DNA of 64,000 nucleotides. It comes from Paenibacillus crassostreae (GTDB lineage Bacteria; Bacillota; Bacilli; Paenibacillales; Paenibacillaceae). The DNA lies in contig NZ_CP017770.1 in assembly GCF_001857945.1 (NCBI RefSeq), positions 2,790,001 to 2,854,000 of the forward strand, read 5' to 3'. The position numbers were made by a program, and so were the translations under genes. Shown here piece after piece: positions 27,421 through 36,787 of the stretch (positions are counted from its first letter, which is position 1; the number at the start of each line of letters is the position of its first letter). The notes under the pieces are model-generated. The model was given only the letters and a program-made list of their open reading frames with translations. It made no database searches and was not told the origin of the DNA.

Positions 27421-30400
27421 TTAATTTGAGAAGTTAATATTTTTTAACATCCGTTGCAAGATTAATGCAGCTTCAGCGCGTGTTGCTTTGTTTGAAGGGG
27501 CGAAAATATTCTTCTCATTGCCCTGTAGAATGCCTTCTTCCACAAGTAGCGCTACTTGTGCGGATGCCCATTGTGGGATGGAGGAGTTATCTGAGAATTT
27601 GTTCAATGAAGCATTTGTGTTCGATACAGCAGTTGGATTCACGATTTCAATAGCACGGGCAATCATGACTGCCATCTCTGCTCTGGTGATTGTTGCATTC
27701 GGTGCAAACCTGTCGGGTGCAACGCCTTGAACAAGACCCAATTGAGTTGCAGCTTCAATTGTACTAGCATACCATGAATTAGCTGCAACATCGTTGAATG
27801 TGGTTATACCTGTACTGGTTGTCAACCCCATACTGCGTGTGAGCAGAGCGGTGAATTCAGCTCTTGTAATATCTTTACTTGGAGCGAACTGATTGTCGTT
27901 AACACCATTGACGATCAATTTGGATGCTATTGCTTCAATCTCCTTCTTGGCCCAGTGTCCATCCAGGTCTGTGAAACTCTTCTTGTACTGTATCACAGTA
28001 TAGACACTATTTCCCGGACGTTTCACCTCGATCGCTTGCATACCATTCAAGCTGGTTATGACATTAGGTACGAATATGAGCTCACCTGTAATATCTAACA
28101 TGACTGCTGTTGCATTCGTTAGATCTGTCGAGGCAGGTACATGGATGGTCCGCGATACATAGGTAGTACCGAAATTGTTCAACTCTTGCACTTGATTCCC
28201 TGTCACAAGAGACACTTTGAATTCCAGTGCAGTACCACTTGTTAATTGTGCACCGATGGAATTTGCCTTGATCTTCAATGCCTCAAGAGATGCATTACTT
28301 ACAGGGGTTATAGATACACGAACACTTATATTACTCGATGAATCACTGTTAGAAAGATTAAGAATATGCAATGGCAATGAATAGCTAGCATCCCCAGTTT
28401 GAATCTGGATCGTCACTTGGCTAGCCTTATGGTTTCCGATATTCAATGCTTTGGCTGGAAGTGTAATTTCCGTTGCGCCACTTAAATGTTGCATATCAAT
28501 AATGAATTCTACATGATTATTTGCTCCAGCTACAGATAAAGCCTTTGTAAGAGATGCTTGCAGATCTTCTGATTTAACCGTTACTTGATTAACAGTTTGA
28601 CCAGCCGCATTCGATCCTTGCGTTACCTGCAGTGCATCTTTGGAGAGAGTTCCAATTACTGCAGCTTGCGGCTGAACATTCGATGTTGGAATATTAGCGC
28701 CACCATTGTTCGTATCTGCGGATGGAGTGTTAGCATCATCATCGCTTGAACCTGTTGTCTTCGCACGTTCGGTGATACGGCCTTCGACGACTGGTGCAAT
28801 CGTACCTCCGAGTGATGTGAGGTATTCCATGAAGGTCTCATAGTCTGGATAACCAAGATCTTCATGATATGCTCCATTAGCAATCGCTTGAGCGAATGAT
28901 GTATAACCGTCACCACCAAGAGCGACGAAACTGTTGGTAGCCATACGATAAGATTTGGTCAGATCAAGAGGTTTATAGCCTGAGTCAGTTTTAATCTCGA
29001 CATTGTAAACCTTGCTCCCTGCTGCTTGGTTAGGATCCCATTTGAATTTCATACCTGCTACCTGTGGGAATTTACCTGGAAGGTCTGTCAGCTTAGCGCC
29101 GCTAATCCCATTTTCTAGCCCAGCAATAATCTCTTGACCTGTAACATCAAGTAGATACAGTGTATTTCCATAAGGCATTACTGTACGGAGCTCACCCATA
29201 GTAATCTCTCCAAGATCGATTGGGCCACGAATACCCCCGCCGTTCATAAGGGCAATATCGGCGTTCTTGATAAGATTGGCTTTATACAGCATGGCATCAG
29301 CAATGAAATTACCGAGGTTCGTTTCTTTGGAACGGACATCATTGCGTGCACCATTGAGTACAACAGTTGTTCGTCCTATCACTTGCTGTTTAAGTTCTTC
29401 AAGAGCTTCATTGTAGGGAGCTAACATGCCTTTAGCAATCTCATCTTCTGGAACTGTGCTGTCTACAGGAATCAGACTACCAGTAAGTTGATCTGCTAAG
29501 ACAACACCATGTTCATCAAATGCCAGATTAACACGACCGAGGAATTTACTCCATTCGTTCGCTTGTACGATGACCGTTGGTGCATCATGTGCATCTGTTA
29601 AGATTTCTGGCGTATCAAGCTTCGTATGGGTATGACCACCGACGATTAGATCGATACCTTCAACGGTCTTGGCTAATTGTTTGTCCCGGTTATAACCTAA
29701 GTGGGACAATGCGATGATCACATTTACGTCTTGCGCTTTGATATTAGCCACCGTAGCCATAGCAGAGGTGGCTGCATCATTAAATTGAACATTCTTACCG
29801 GGGCTGGAGGTCTCGAATGTATCTTCAGTTGTTAAGCCGAATACACCAACCTTATGTCCGTTCACATCTAGAATAATATATGGATATACACCTGCATTAT
29901 TAGTTGTCTTAGTCTCGCTTGTTTTGATTGTTTTCGCTACCTTCAGCAATGGGCTGATATTAGCATCAGCACTGAAATCGACATTGGAGGTGAGCAATGG
30001 GAATTTTGCTTTGCTGACGAAATCCGCGAGAATCTTAGTTCCAGAATCAAATTCATGATTCCCAAATGTCATGGCGTCGTAGCCAAGATAATTCATAAAT
30101 TCAAGATCTGCTTGACCTGCCCACTTGGTAAAATATAGATCTCCCGAGAATACGTCACCGGCATCAAGTAAGAGGCTGTTAGCAACTTCATTACGTACTT
30201 GCTTGGTCAGTGTTGCACGTCTAGCCACATCAGCCAAGTGAGCATGGGTATCATTCGTATGCATCACAGTTAGGTTCCACGAATGGCTAACCGTCACATC
30301 TGCTTCTGCTACACCGTAGCCATCCGCGCTAATCGCCGTAATAACTGCTGTGCCTTCTACCGCACCTGGTGTAACAAATCCATTGCCATCGACAGTTGCA

Positions 30401-33120
30401 ATTGTATTGTTAGAAGTTGTCCAGGTTACTGTATCAGCACCACCGCCTACTGATGTTACAGTAGCATTAAGCTGTGCGGAAGGACCATTTGGTTGTAGCT
30501 CTAGTACAGATTTATCCAACGTTACCTTCGTTACGTTCAATTGCAGAACAGCGATTGTTCCGCTAACTTCATTCGCTACTAACAGTAGTGGCAATCCAGT
30601 TGGACTGCTACTTGCTGGGATGAATTCCAGGCCTTCCGGTCCGGTGTCCGTTTCTAAACCTTTGGTAAAGTCACGCGGATTGAAATAATTAGCGAACACC
30701 GGTTGGCTTGGATCCGTCACATCGTAGGTCATGACACCGCCGATTCGTTCTAGTCCTACGAAGGCGAATACCTTATTCCCAACTTGACCAACCGTAACGT
30801 ATTCCGGTTCAGGTCCTTTTTTGGCACTTCTGTCATCTATGGCTACCTTGCTGTGGTTTGTATTGAAATAATCCGGTAAACGTTGTGAGGTAATCGTCTC
30901 GAAATCATTACCACTGTCGAAGACCTGATTCATGGTGCTTGCGTTCCAGATAGAGAAAGAACGCCCACCGTACATATAAATTCCTTCATTTCCCATGTCG
31001 CTTACGACTTCGACTTTATCGTAAGGGGTTTTTCCATTAACGGTTGCATTATTTAGGAAAATGGCTGCTGGTGAGCTAGGGTTTAATCCACCCTTGATAG
31101 CTCCAATTTCTGTTGCACTGATTCTTGTTGGAGTATCTGAGTCAGCAGGCCACTCTGTGGCATCTCCCTCATTGGCAGTGAATAGGTATTGAGTTCCATT
31201 ATAGTTATAGCTTGCGATACCATCTGGCATATACATCCCGAAGAAAGGAACGTTTTCCAGATTAATACTTGCATCCTTCACCAAATCAATGCTGTTCTTA
31301 GGATCGTTATAATCCTTGTAACCAAGCCCTTTGACGGAATCCACCTTCTTGCTCACAATGTTCACAACTGCAATTGCATTATTTTCTTGTAGCGCGACAT
31401 ATGCTTTCGATTGGTCATCGTTAAATGTAATATATTCCGGTTCTAGGTCGAAGATAGCATCAGCTTTGGTGCCGCTGCTAGTAATTATTCCAGTCGTCGG
31501 ATCTGATGCTCCACGAATATGAACGCTATCGTCAATCACTGCCTCATTATCGAATTTTACTTTCGTTGAGACGTCTGTTGTAGTATCAACGATCGTCACA
31601 CTACCTTCAGGGTCATCAATGCCGTTCCGCGGCTCAGCTTCGTCTGCTGTCAGTAAATACTTACCATCGGAAGTGAATAAGACCATATCTGGTTGCACAC
31701 CAGTCTCATACGTCTTCAGTAAATTTCCTTCATAATCGAGTACAAGAATCTTACCATTCTTCATATGATCAGCTTCTTGTATGCTTATCGCAACACGTTT
31801 GGTCGCAGTGTTAATGTCTACACTAGTCAGATCCCCGTAGACGAAACCATCAACTTCTGATAGCTCTTTAACGAGGATAGACTTTTCCTTCGTGAGTGTT
31901 GCACTGTTCGTGAGAGCTACAATATCTACACTGGGTGGATTGCTGGCACCATTAACCAGATACATCTTGCCATTGTCTTTATTGTACTTAACGATTTCAG
32001 CCACGCCGCCATCGGCATTGGATTCTCCAACCGTATATTGGCTGATCTTCTCTACACTCAGTTTATCGCTAATTTGCGCCTTACGTACGTTGAGTGTCAG
32101 CGTTGTATTAACGACTGCTGGAATGTAGGTGCTGTCGGTTACCGTAATGTTTACCGACGTTGTCTCTTCCGTAGTTGGTACTCCTGTAATGCTACCGTTC
32201 AAAGCGTCAATATTTAGACCATTAGGCAGTCCAGTTGCAGCAAAAGTGTAAGGTAGCTTACCGGCATACACAGCCACCGTTACGGAGTAGGTTGAATCAA
32301 CATAAGCATCGGGAAGAGAAGTAGTAGTGATGCCAAGCGTTTGACCCCACTCACCGTCACCGCTGTAACGAGGTCCTTTGCCATTCAGCGATGCAGCTGA
32401 ATAGTCAACCGGTTGAAAATCTACTTTATTGTTATCCGTGTCATTGAAATGAACACGGCGAAGTCCGATTTTCTTAGAATTCCCACCGCTTCCTACAGGG
32501 AAATCAATCTCATAGCCGTCAATTAGATTTCCATCATCATTCCCAGCAGTGCCCAGCATGTCCACATAACCATTAGCCAGGGGATTGAAAGGATTAGTAG
32601 TATTCAATGAGTCCATGTTGCTGGTTAGCACAACCTTTAAGCCTTTGTTATTAATGAAAACTTCTTCATTGTTCGCATCAATCAACTTCTGATCGTATGT
32701 AGCAGTCAAGTCAACCATTGGATTACTTGCTCCAGTTGCTTTACCAATAATCAGATAGGAAGAATACGCTTTGATTGTACCGGTGAGATTTAATTGTACC
32801 CAAGGTTGGGATATTCCATCTTTTGATGCATATGCGTAATGTAATGACCAGCCTGATAGATTTACATCACGATCCGTCGGATTGTATAACTCTATGAACC
32901 CATTAGTGGAATAAGTATCTGGAGCCGTTTTTGTCCCGCCACCATAAACCTGATTAATGATAATATGAGGTGCAGTAACATCGTAGTTGCCAGTAGCGTT
33001 ATAAGGCGTTCCTGTGATGGTCGCATCCGCCGCCTGGGCTACGCCCCCAGTGAATACTCCGGTAATAAGCATTTGGGATGCTAATAATAATGATAGAACT
33101 TTTTTCCCTTTTTGTTTCAA
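27421..33120 (-). CDS. S-layer-anchored mosaic 5'-nucleotidase/phosphoesterase
   Basis: A 1,899-residue surface protein. In order: signal peptide (1-30, cleavage near AQA-AD), lamin-tail domain (about 50-170, IIINQVYGGGTK and FIELYNPTDRDVNLSGWSL), putative Ig domain (about 265-345), a beta-propeller-like choice-of-anchor I region (about 355-860), a Big_2 Ig domain (about 862-945), then a metallophosphoesterase (about 948-1240) with NLTVMHTNDTHAHL, LLDAGDVFSGD and FGNHEFDSG, and a 5'-nucleotidase C-terminal domain (about 1250-1450, MNGGGIRGPIDLGEI). A linker and a beta-rich domain precede three SLH domains (about 1715-1895). It probably removes phosphate from extracellular nucleotides for scavenging. 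The start codon is TTG with GGGAGTG upstream; an unusually long product for this family. Confidence 0.85.
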   Translation of the reverse strand: MKQKGKKVLSLLLASQMLITGVFTGGVAQAADATITGTPYNATGNYDVTAPHIIINQVYGGGTKTAPDTYSTNGFIELYNPTDRDVNLSGWSLHYAYASKDGISQPWVQLNLTGTIKAYSSYLIIGKATGASNPMVDLTATYDQKLIDANNEEVFINNKGLKVVLTSNMDSLNTTNPFNPLANGYVDMLGTAGNDDGNLIDGYEIDFPVGSGGNSKKIGLRRVHFNDTDNNKVDFQPVDYSAASLNGKGPRYSGDGEWGQTLGITTTSLPDAYVDSTYSVTVAVYAGKLPYTFAATGLPNGLNIDALNGSITGVPTTEETTSVNITVTDSTYIPAVVNTTLTLNVRKAQISDKLSVEKISQYTVGESNADGGVAEIVKYNKDNGKMYLVNGASNPPSVDIVALTNSATLTKEKSILVKELSEVDGFVYGDLTSVDINTATKRVAISIQEADHMKNGKILVLDYEGNLLKTYETGVQPDMVLFTSDGKYLLTADEAEPRNGIDDPEGSVTIVDTTTDVSTKVKFDNEAVIDDSVHIRGASDPTTGIITSSGTKADAIFDLEPEYITFNDDQSKAYVALQENNAIAVVNIVSKKVDSVKGLGYKDYNDPKNSIDLVKDASINLENVPFFGMYMPDGIASYNYNGTQYLFTANEGDATEWPADSDTPTRISATEIGAIKGGLNPSSPAAIFLNNATVNGKTPYDKVEVVSDMGNEGIYMYGGRSFSIWNASTMNQVFDSGNDFETITSQRLPDYFNTNHSKVAIDDRSAKKGPEPEYVTVGQVGNKVFAFVGLERIGGVMTYDVTDPSQPVFANYFNPRDFTKGLETDTGPEGLEFIPASSSPTGLPLLLVANEVSGTIAVLQLNVTKVTLDKSVLELQPNGPSAQLNATVTSVGGGADTVTWTTSNNTIATVDGNGFVTPGAVEGTAVITAISADGYGVAEADVTVSHSWNLTVMHTNDTHAHLADVARRATLTKQVRNEVANSLLLDAGDVFSGDLYFTKWAGQADLEFMNYLGYDAMTFGNHEFDSGTKILADFVSKAKFPLLTSNVDFSADANISPLLKVAKTIKTSETKTTNNAGVYPYIILDVNGHKVGVFGLTTEDTFETSSPGKNVQFNDAATSAMATVANIKAQDVNVIIALSHLGYNRDKQLAKTVEGIDLIVGGHTHTKLDTPEILTDAHDAPTVIVQANEWSKFLGRVNLAFDEHGVVLADQLTGSLIPVDSTVPEDEIAKGMLAPYNEALEELKQQVIGRTTVVLNGARNDVRSKETNLGNFIADAMLYKANLIKNADIALMNGGGIRGPIDLGEITMGELRTVMPYGNTLYLLDVTGQEIIAGLENGISGAKLTDLPGKFPQVAGMKFKWDPNQAAGSKVYNVEIKTDSGYKPLDLTKSYRMATNSFVALGGDGYTSFAQAIANGAYHEDLGYPDYETFMEYLTSLGGTIAPVVEGRITERAKTTGSSDDDANTPSADTNNGGANIPTSNVQPQAAVIGTLSKDALQVTQGSNAAGQTVNQVTVKSEDLQASLTKALSVAGANNHVEFIIDMQHLSGATEITLPAKALNIGNHKASQVTIQIQTGDASYSLPLHILNLSNSDSSSNISVRVSITPVSNASLEALKIKANSIGAQLTSGTALEFKVSLVTGNQVQELNNFGTTYVSRTIHVPASTDLTNATAVMLDITGELIFVPNVITSLNGMQAIEVKRPGNSVYTVIQYKKSFTDLDGHWAKKEIEAIASKLIVNGVNDNQFAPSKDITRAEFTALLTRSMGLTTSTGITTFNDVAANSWYASTIEAATQLGLVQGVAPDRFAPNATITRAEMAVMIARAIEIVNPTAVSNTNASLNKFSDNSSIPQWASAQVALLVEEGILQGNEKNIFAPSNKATRAEAALILQRMLKNINFSN

Positions 33121-33524
33121 GTGATGATCACTCCCTATTTTTAATATCTCATATATTGTATGAATAAATTGTTAGCGGAAGTGTATTTCTATTCGAGTAC
33201 TGTGTAAACAGGTAGGGGAATATGCAATTCTAGTAATAATTTTTAATTTCCCGTTAAACTAGTTTTTGTACGAAGCAGGAATAAACGACTGATTAGCTAC
33301 ACTACAATTGTATTCAGCCGCTATTTGGACTTCCAGACCGCACTTCAACAATTCATGGTTTTATTTCTTGAAATGGCTCAAGCCAAGATAAAAAAGAACA
33401 AAATGTCTGTTTTTTGTCATCTACATGATTGGATCGCTAGTTTGCCCAGCTATATCATGGGTTTGTTTAATGATGTAAGCTGCGAAAGTTGAATTATTAA
33501 ACAATAACCTTTGAATTTTAGATA
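33121..33524. other. Divergent intergenic region
   Basis: About 400 bp between the nucleotidase gene and the LacI operators. It should contain the leftward promoter of the nucleotidase gene. No gene, strong hairpin or repeat matching elsewhere in the window was seen. Confidence 0.4.
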
Positions 33525-33562
33525 TTGAAACGTTTCCAAATTAGATATTGAAACGTTTCCAA
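33525..33562. promoter_or_regulatory. Tandem LacI-type operators O1 and O2
   Basis: The palindrome-like site TTGAAACGTTTCCAA occurs at 33525-33539 and again at 33548-33562, inside two copies of a 23 bp direct repeat (unit begins TTAGATATTG). The same site in inverse orientation, TTGGAAACGTTTCAA, recurs at 34645 and 34767. LacI-family regulators bind such CG-centred palindromes. Confidence 0.85.
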
Positions 33563-33576
33563 TTTGGTGTTATTAT
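33548..33576 (+). promoter_or_regulatory. Sigma-A promoter of the lacI-type gene, overlapping O2
   Basis: TTGAAA (33548-33553), a 17 bp spacer and TATTAT (33571-33576) fit the housekeeping consensus. The -35 box is the left half of operator O2, so a bound repressor would block polymerase: autorepression is the expected mode. Confidence 0.75.
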
Positions 33577-33606
33577 AGATTTTGTAAGAGATCTCGGAGG
33601 TGCTAG

Positions 33607-34575
33607 ATGACAAGCATTAAAGATGTAGCTAACTTAGCTGGCGTCGCTGTGGGAACCGTGTCCAGAGTCATTAACAACTCTGGTGCTGTAAAACCCAATA
33701 CACGCAGAAAAGTGGAGGAAGCCATACAAGAACTGAATTATTTCCCTAATGAAGTTGCACGAAATTTCAAGATGCAGAAATCTAAGATGGTAGCTTTGTT
33801 GCTTCCAAGCATTTGGAATCCTTTCTTTTCTGAATTGGCTTATTACATTGAGGATGAATTGGAACGGGAAGACTTTAAGCTTATGCTATGCAATAGCGGC
33901 GGCAAACCCGAAAAGGAACTATATTATCTGGATATGCTTCGGCAAAACAAAGTGGCAGGTATTGTTGGCATAACTTACAATGATATTGAGAATAATATAA
34001 GCAACGACATTCCGATGGTAAGTATCGACAGACACTTTAACAAGACAATCACCTGCGTGACTTCGGATAATTATGAGGGAGGACGGCTAGCTTTAAGGGA
34101 ACTTGTAAAAGCAGGAGCTCGGAAACCAGCTTTTATAGGAAGCGTTACTTCCGTTTTCAGTGAAACTATGAATCGGAGAAAAGGATTCATTCATGAGGCA
34201 CAAACTATGGGGGTCGATTATGTAATCTACGAGAAGCCGGACCCCATTGAGGATGATAATGCCTTTTTTAACGAGTTCCTAAATGAGCATGGCGATGTGG
34301 ATGGCATATTTGCTATTACTGATATGTTAGCCGCCAACTATATAGATAGAGCACGAAGGCAGGGCATTCGTGTTCCAGAGGATGTAAAGGTCATCGGTTA
34401 TGACGGCATTCAGGATAATCCCTATTTTCATCCTATATTATCAACGATCAGGCAGCCAGTGGAAGAGATGGCACGCATGACAATCAGACTACTCTTTAAC
34501 AAGATCGAAGGCATAACCTTAGATAAGCAAGTATATCGTATTCCTGTTCTATTCAGACAAGGTGAAACTACATGA
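33607..34575 (+). CDS. LacI-family regulator of the fructan locus
   Basis: A 322-residue repressor. The N-terminal helix-turn-helix IKDVANLAGVAVGTVSRVIN and hinge helix (NYFPNEVARNF) are canonical, followed by a periplasmic-binding-protein-like effector domain (about 60-320) with ALLLPSIWNPFFSELAYYIE, GIFAITDMLAAN and VIGYDGIQDNP. It lies just downstream of two TTGAAACGTTTCCAA operators and upstream of two more before the ABC genes, so it very likely controls itself and the fructan operon. The inducer is probably a fructose-containing sugar; that is inferred from the neighbouring GH32 genes. CGGAGG precedes the ATG. Confidence 0.9.
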   Translation: MTSIKDVANLAGVAVGTVSRVINNSGAVKPNTRRKVEEAIQELNYFPNEVARNFKMQKSKMVALLLPSIWNPFFSELAYYIEDELEREDFKLMLCNSGGKPEKELYYLDMLRQNKVAGIVGITYNDIENNISNDIPMVSIDRHFNKTITCVTSDNYEGGRLALRELVKAGARKPAFIGSVTSVFSETMNRRKGFIHEAQTMGVDYVIYEKPDPIEDDNAFFNEFLNEHGDVDGIFAITDMLAANYIDRARRQGIRVPEDVKVIGYDGIQDNPYFHPILSTIRQPVEEMARMTIRLLFNKIEGITLDKQVYRIPVLFRQGETT

Positions 34576-34644
34576 TCCCTTGTGGATCAGAAAACCATCA
34601 GCTCATGGGTATGGATTTACCATCTTTCGTTTTTCTCTTCTGAA

Positions 34645-34659
34645 TTGGAAACGTTTCAA
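34645..34659. promoter_or_regulatory. LacI-type operator O3
   Basis: TTGGAAACGTTTCAA, the inverted form of O1/O2, in the 243 bp gap before the permease operon. Confidence 0.8.
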
Positions 34660-34766
34660 CTTGGAGTTAAGAACGCTTTATAACGACTGTTATACATTGA
34701 AAAACATCAGTTCATTCGGTTGATTCATGGTATAAATCTATCAACTGGTGTTTTTCTTATATTAAA

Positions 34767-34781
34767 TTGGAAACGTTTCAA
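34767..34781. promoter_or_regulatory. LacI-type operator O4
   Basis: TTGGAAACGTTTCAA, 122 bp after O3 and 38 bp before the permease start codon. It lies within the upstream-open frame of the permease, which argues for the later GTG start. Confidence 0.8.
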
Positions 34782-34818
34782 AATGGTTAATTACTTTTAC
34801 ATGAAAGGGAGTATAAGA

Positions 34819-35769
34819 GTGAAATCAAGAACTAACGGGGCGGATCATTCCATGATCAAACCAAATCAAAAAAGATGGAGTCGAGTCAAACGTGACTATG
34901 AACTGTATCTGTTTTTGCTGCCGATCATAATTCTTTATCTTGTATTTAGGTATTATCCGATGTATGGGGTGCAAATTGCTTTTAAGGATTTTTCACCAAG
35001 TCAGGGGATCTGGGGAAGTGAATGGGTAGGATTCCAGCATTTCATAGATTTTTTTAATTCCTATAACTTCTGGCCAATCATTACGAACACGCTTTCACTC
35101 AGTTTTCTTTCGTTGTTGTTTGGTTTCCCGGCTCCAATCATCATCGCAATTATGTTGAATCAGATGCTGGGTAAGAAATACAAGAAATTTGTGCAGACAG
35201 TGATTTATGCACCGCACTTTATATCTACCGTTGTACTTGTCGGAATGCTTAATATATTTTTGTCTCCAAACAGTGGAATTGTGAATCATGTTATCACCTT
35301 GTTCGGAGGAGATCCCATTCTGTTTATGGCCGATGAAGGTTGGTTCCGTCCTTTGTATATATTATCAGGAATTTGGCAAGAAACAGGATTCGCCACCATT
35401 ATTTACCTCGCTGCTCTTGCCGGGGTCAATCCTGAACTTCATGAAGCTGCAACGGTGGATGGAGCGAGCAAATGGAAGCGTGTATGGTATGTGGATATTC
35501 CAAGTATTTTGCCGACGATCGTTATCTTGCTGATTCTCGCACTCGGCAACATTATGAGCATCGGGTTCGAAAAGGCGTTTCTTATGCAAAGTGATTTGAA
35601 TTATGCGACCTCTAATATTATTCCGACCTATGTGTACGAAATGGGGATTCAGAAGGCTCAATACAGCTTTTCTACGGCAGTCGGTCTGTTTAATTCATTT
35701 ATCAATGTTATCCTGATTTTCACCGTCAACCGAATCGCTAAAAAGATGACAGAAACCAGTCTGTGGTAA
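34819..35769 (+). CDS. ABC sugar importer permease, LplB type
   Basis: One of two membrane subunits of an oligosaccharide importer (316 residues from GTG 34819; AAAGGGAG upstream). Six membrane helices are evident, starting with LYLFLLPIIILYLVF. The cytoplasmic EAA loop that contacts the ATPase is ELHEAATVDGASKWKRVWYV. This LplB family pairs with YtcP-type permeases and large LipO-type binding proteins in Paenibacillus, and uses a shared MsmX-like ATPase encoded elsewhere, which explains why no ATPase gene is present. The frame is open from 34720, but that leader covers operator O4. First gene of the fructan transport operon. Confidence 0.9.
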   Translation: MKSRTNGADHSMIKPNQKRWSRVKRDYELYLFLLPIIILYLVFRYYPMYGVQIAFKDFSPSQGIWGSEWVGFQHFIDFFNSYNFWPIITNTLSLSFLSLLFGFPAPIIIAIMLNQMLGKKYKKFVQTVIYAPHFISTVVLVGMLNIFLSPNSGIVNHVITLFGGDPILFMADEGWFRPLYILSGIWQETGFATIIYLAALAGVNPELHEAATVDGASKWKRVWYVDIPSILPTIVILLILALGNIMSIGFEKAFLMQSDLNYATSNIIPTYVYEMGIQKAQYSFSTAVGLFNSFINVILIFTVNRIAKKMTETSLW

Positions 35770-35782
35770 GGAGGAGTTCATT

Positions 35783-36679
35783 TTGAATCAATTATTGAAA
35801 AGAAAGAGCAGAGGAGACGCATGGTTTGACATCATCAACTATATTCTGTTGACCATAATTATGCTGCTCGTATTATTCCCGTTGTACTTTGTACTGATTG
35901 CATCATTCAGTGATCCTAATTATATCTACTCAGGTGAGGTCTGGTTGTTTCCGAAAGGCTTCACGTTGGATGGTTATGAGCGGATTTTTGGTGATTCATC
36001 CATATGGATAGGATATGCCAATTCGATTTTATACGCGACTCTGGGAACATTAATTGGAGTAGCCGTGACTGTTTTTGCTGCTTACCCGTTAGCTCGTAGA
36101 AATTTGGTAGGTAAATCTGCAATTATGTGGTTTTTGCTAGTTACGATGTTTTTTAGTGGGGGGCTGATCCCAACCTATTTGCTGATTAAGGATCTCCATA
36201 TGCTGAATACGATCTGGGCGCTTGTTATTCCTGGAGCAGGCGGTGTATTCAATGTCATTATCGTAAGAACATTTTTTCAATCGTCTATACCGGACGAAAT
36301 GTGGGAAGCGGCATCTATTGATGGATGTTCCAACACCAGATTCTTCTGGAGCATCGTCCTGCCTTTGTCCAAGTCCATCCTGGCTGTAATGGTGCTATAT
36401 CATGTTGTCGGCTTTTGGAATGGTTTCTTCGACGCTTTGATCTATCTGAACGATGAAAGCAAGTATCCGCTACAATTGGTGCTTCGCAACATTCTTGTAC
36501 AGAATCAGGTCAACTCCGGCATGATGATCGATGTGGAATCCTACGCTGCGAAAATGCGCGTTACAGAACTGATCAAATACGGTGTCATCATGGTATCCAG
36601 TCTGCCACTGTTGATTTTGTATCCTTTCCTTCAGAAGTATTTTGTTAAAGGCGTGATGATCGGCTCGATCAAGGGTTGA
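35783..36679 (+). CDS. ABC sugar importer permease, YtcP type
   Basis: The second permease subunit (298 residues; TTG start after AAGGAGGAG, 13 bp after the first permease). Six membrane segments, first at about 20-40 (IILLTIIMLLVLFPLYFVL-type hydrophobic run). The EAA loop reads DEMWEAASIDGCSNTRFFW, and the C-terminus ends in the family-typical FLQKYFVKGVMIGSIKG. It should form a heterodimer with the LplB-type subunit. Substrate specificity is set by the binding protein encoded next; operon context indicates fructo-oligosaccharides. Confidence 0.9.
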   Translation: MNQLLKRKSRGDAWFDIINYILLTIIMLLVLFPLYFVLIASFSDPNYIYSGEVWLFPKGFTLDGYERIFGDSSIWIGYANSILYATLGTLIGVAVTVFAAYPLARRNLVGKSAIMWFLLVTMFFSGGLIPTYLLIKDLHMLNTIWALVIPGAGGVFNVIIVRTFFQSSIPDEMWEAASIDGCSNTRFFWSIVLPLSKSILAVMVLYHVVGFWNGFFDALIYLNDESKYPLQLVLRNILVQNQVNSGMMIDVESYAAKMRVTELIKYGVIMVSSLPLLILYPFLQKYFVKGVMIGSIKG

Positions 36680-36787
36680 TATTGACATGGAGCTTGAAAG
36701 GGGGGATGTGCAGCAGTATTCAGATAATACGGGGAAAGGCAATGTATGACTTTTAGCTTGCGATGAATAAAAGGGAGGTTATGTACA

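Noticed and set aside
27465-27730. Plus-strand open frames opposite the SLH domains of the nucleotidase gene
   Set aside because: They lie fully inside the well-supported minus-strand gene and carry no recognisable domain.
33525-33562. Start of a CRISPR-like repeat array
   Set aside because: There are only two 23 bp units directly abutting without spacers, and the core is a LacI-type operator found again elsewhere; no cas genes are present.
34573-34590. Hairpin TGATCC-CTTGT-GGATCA at the end of the lacI-type gene
   Set aside because: Six base pairs without a T-tract; insufficient for a terminator call.
36686-36748. 20-codon frame starting ATGGAGCTT before the sugar-binding lipoprotein gene
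   Set aside because: No ribosome binding site and no conservation evidence; treated as untranslated leader.
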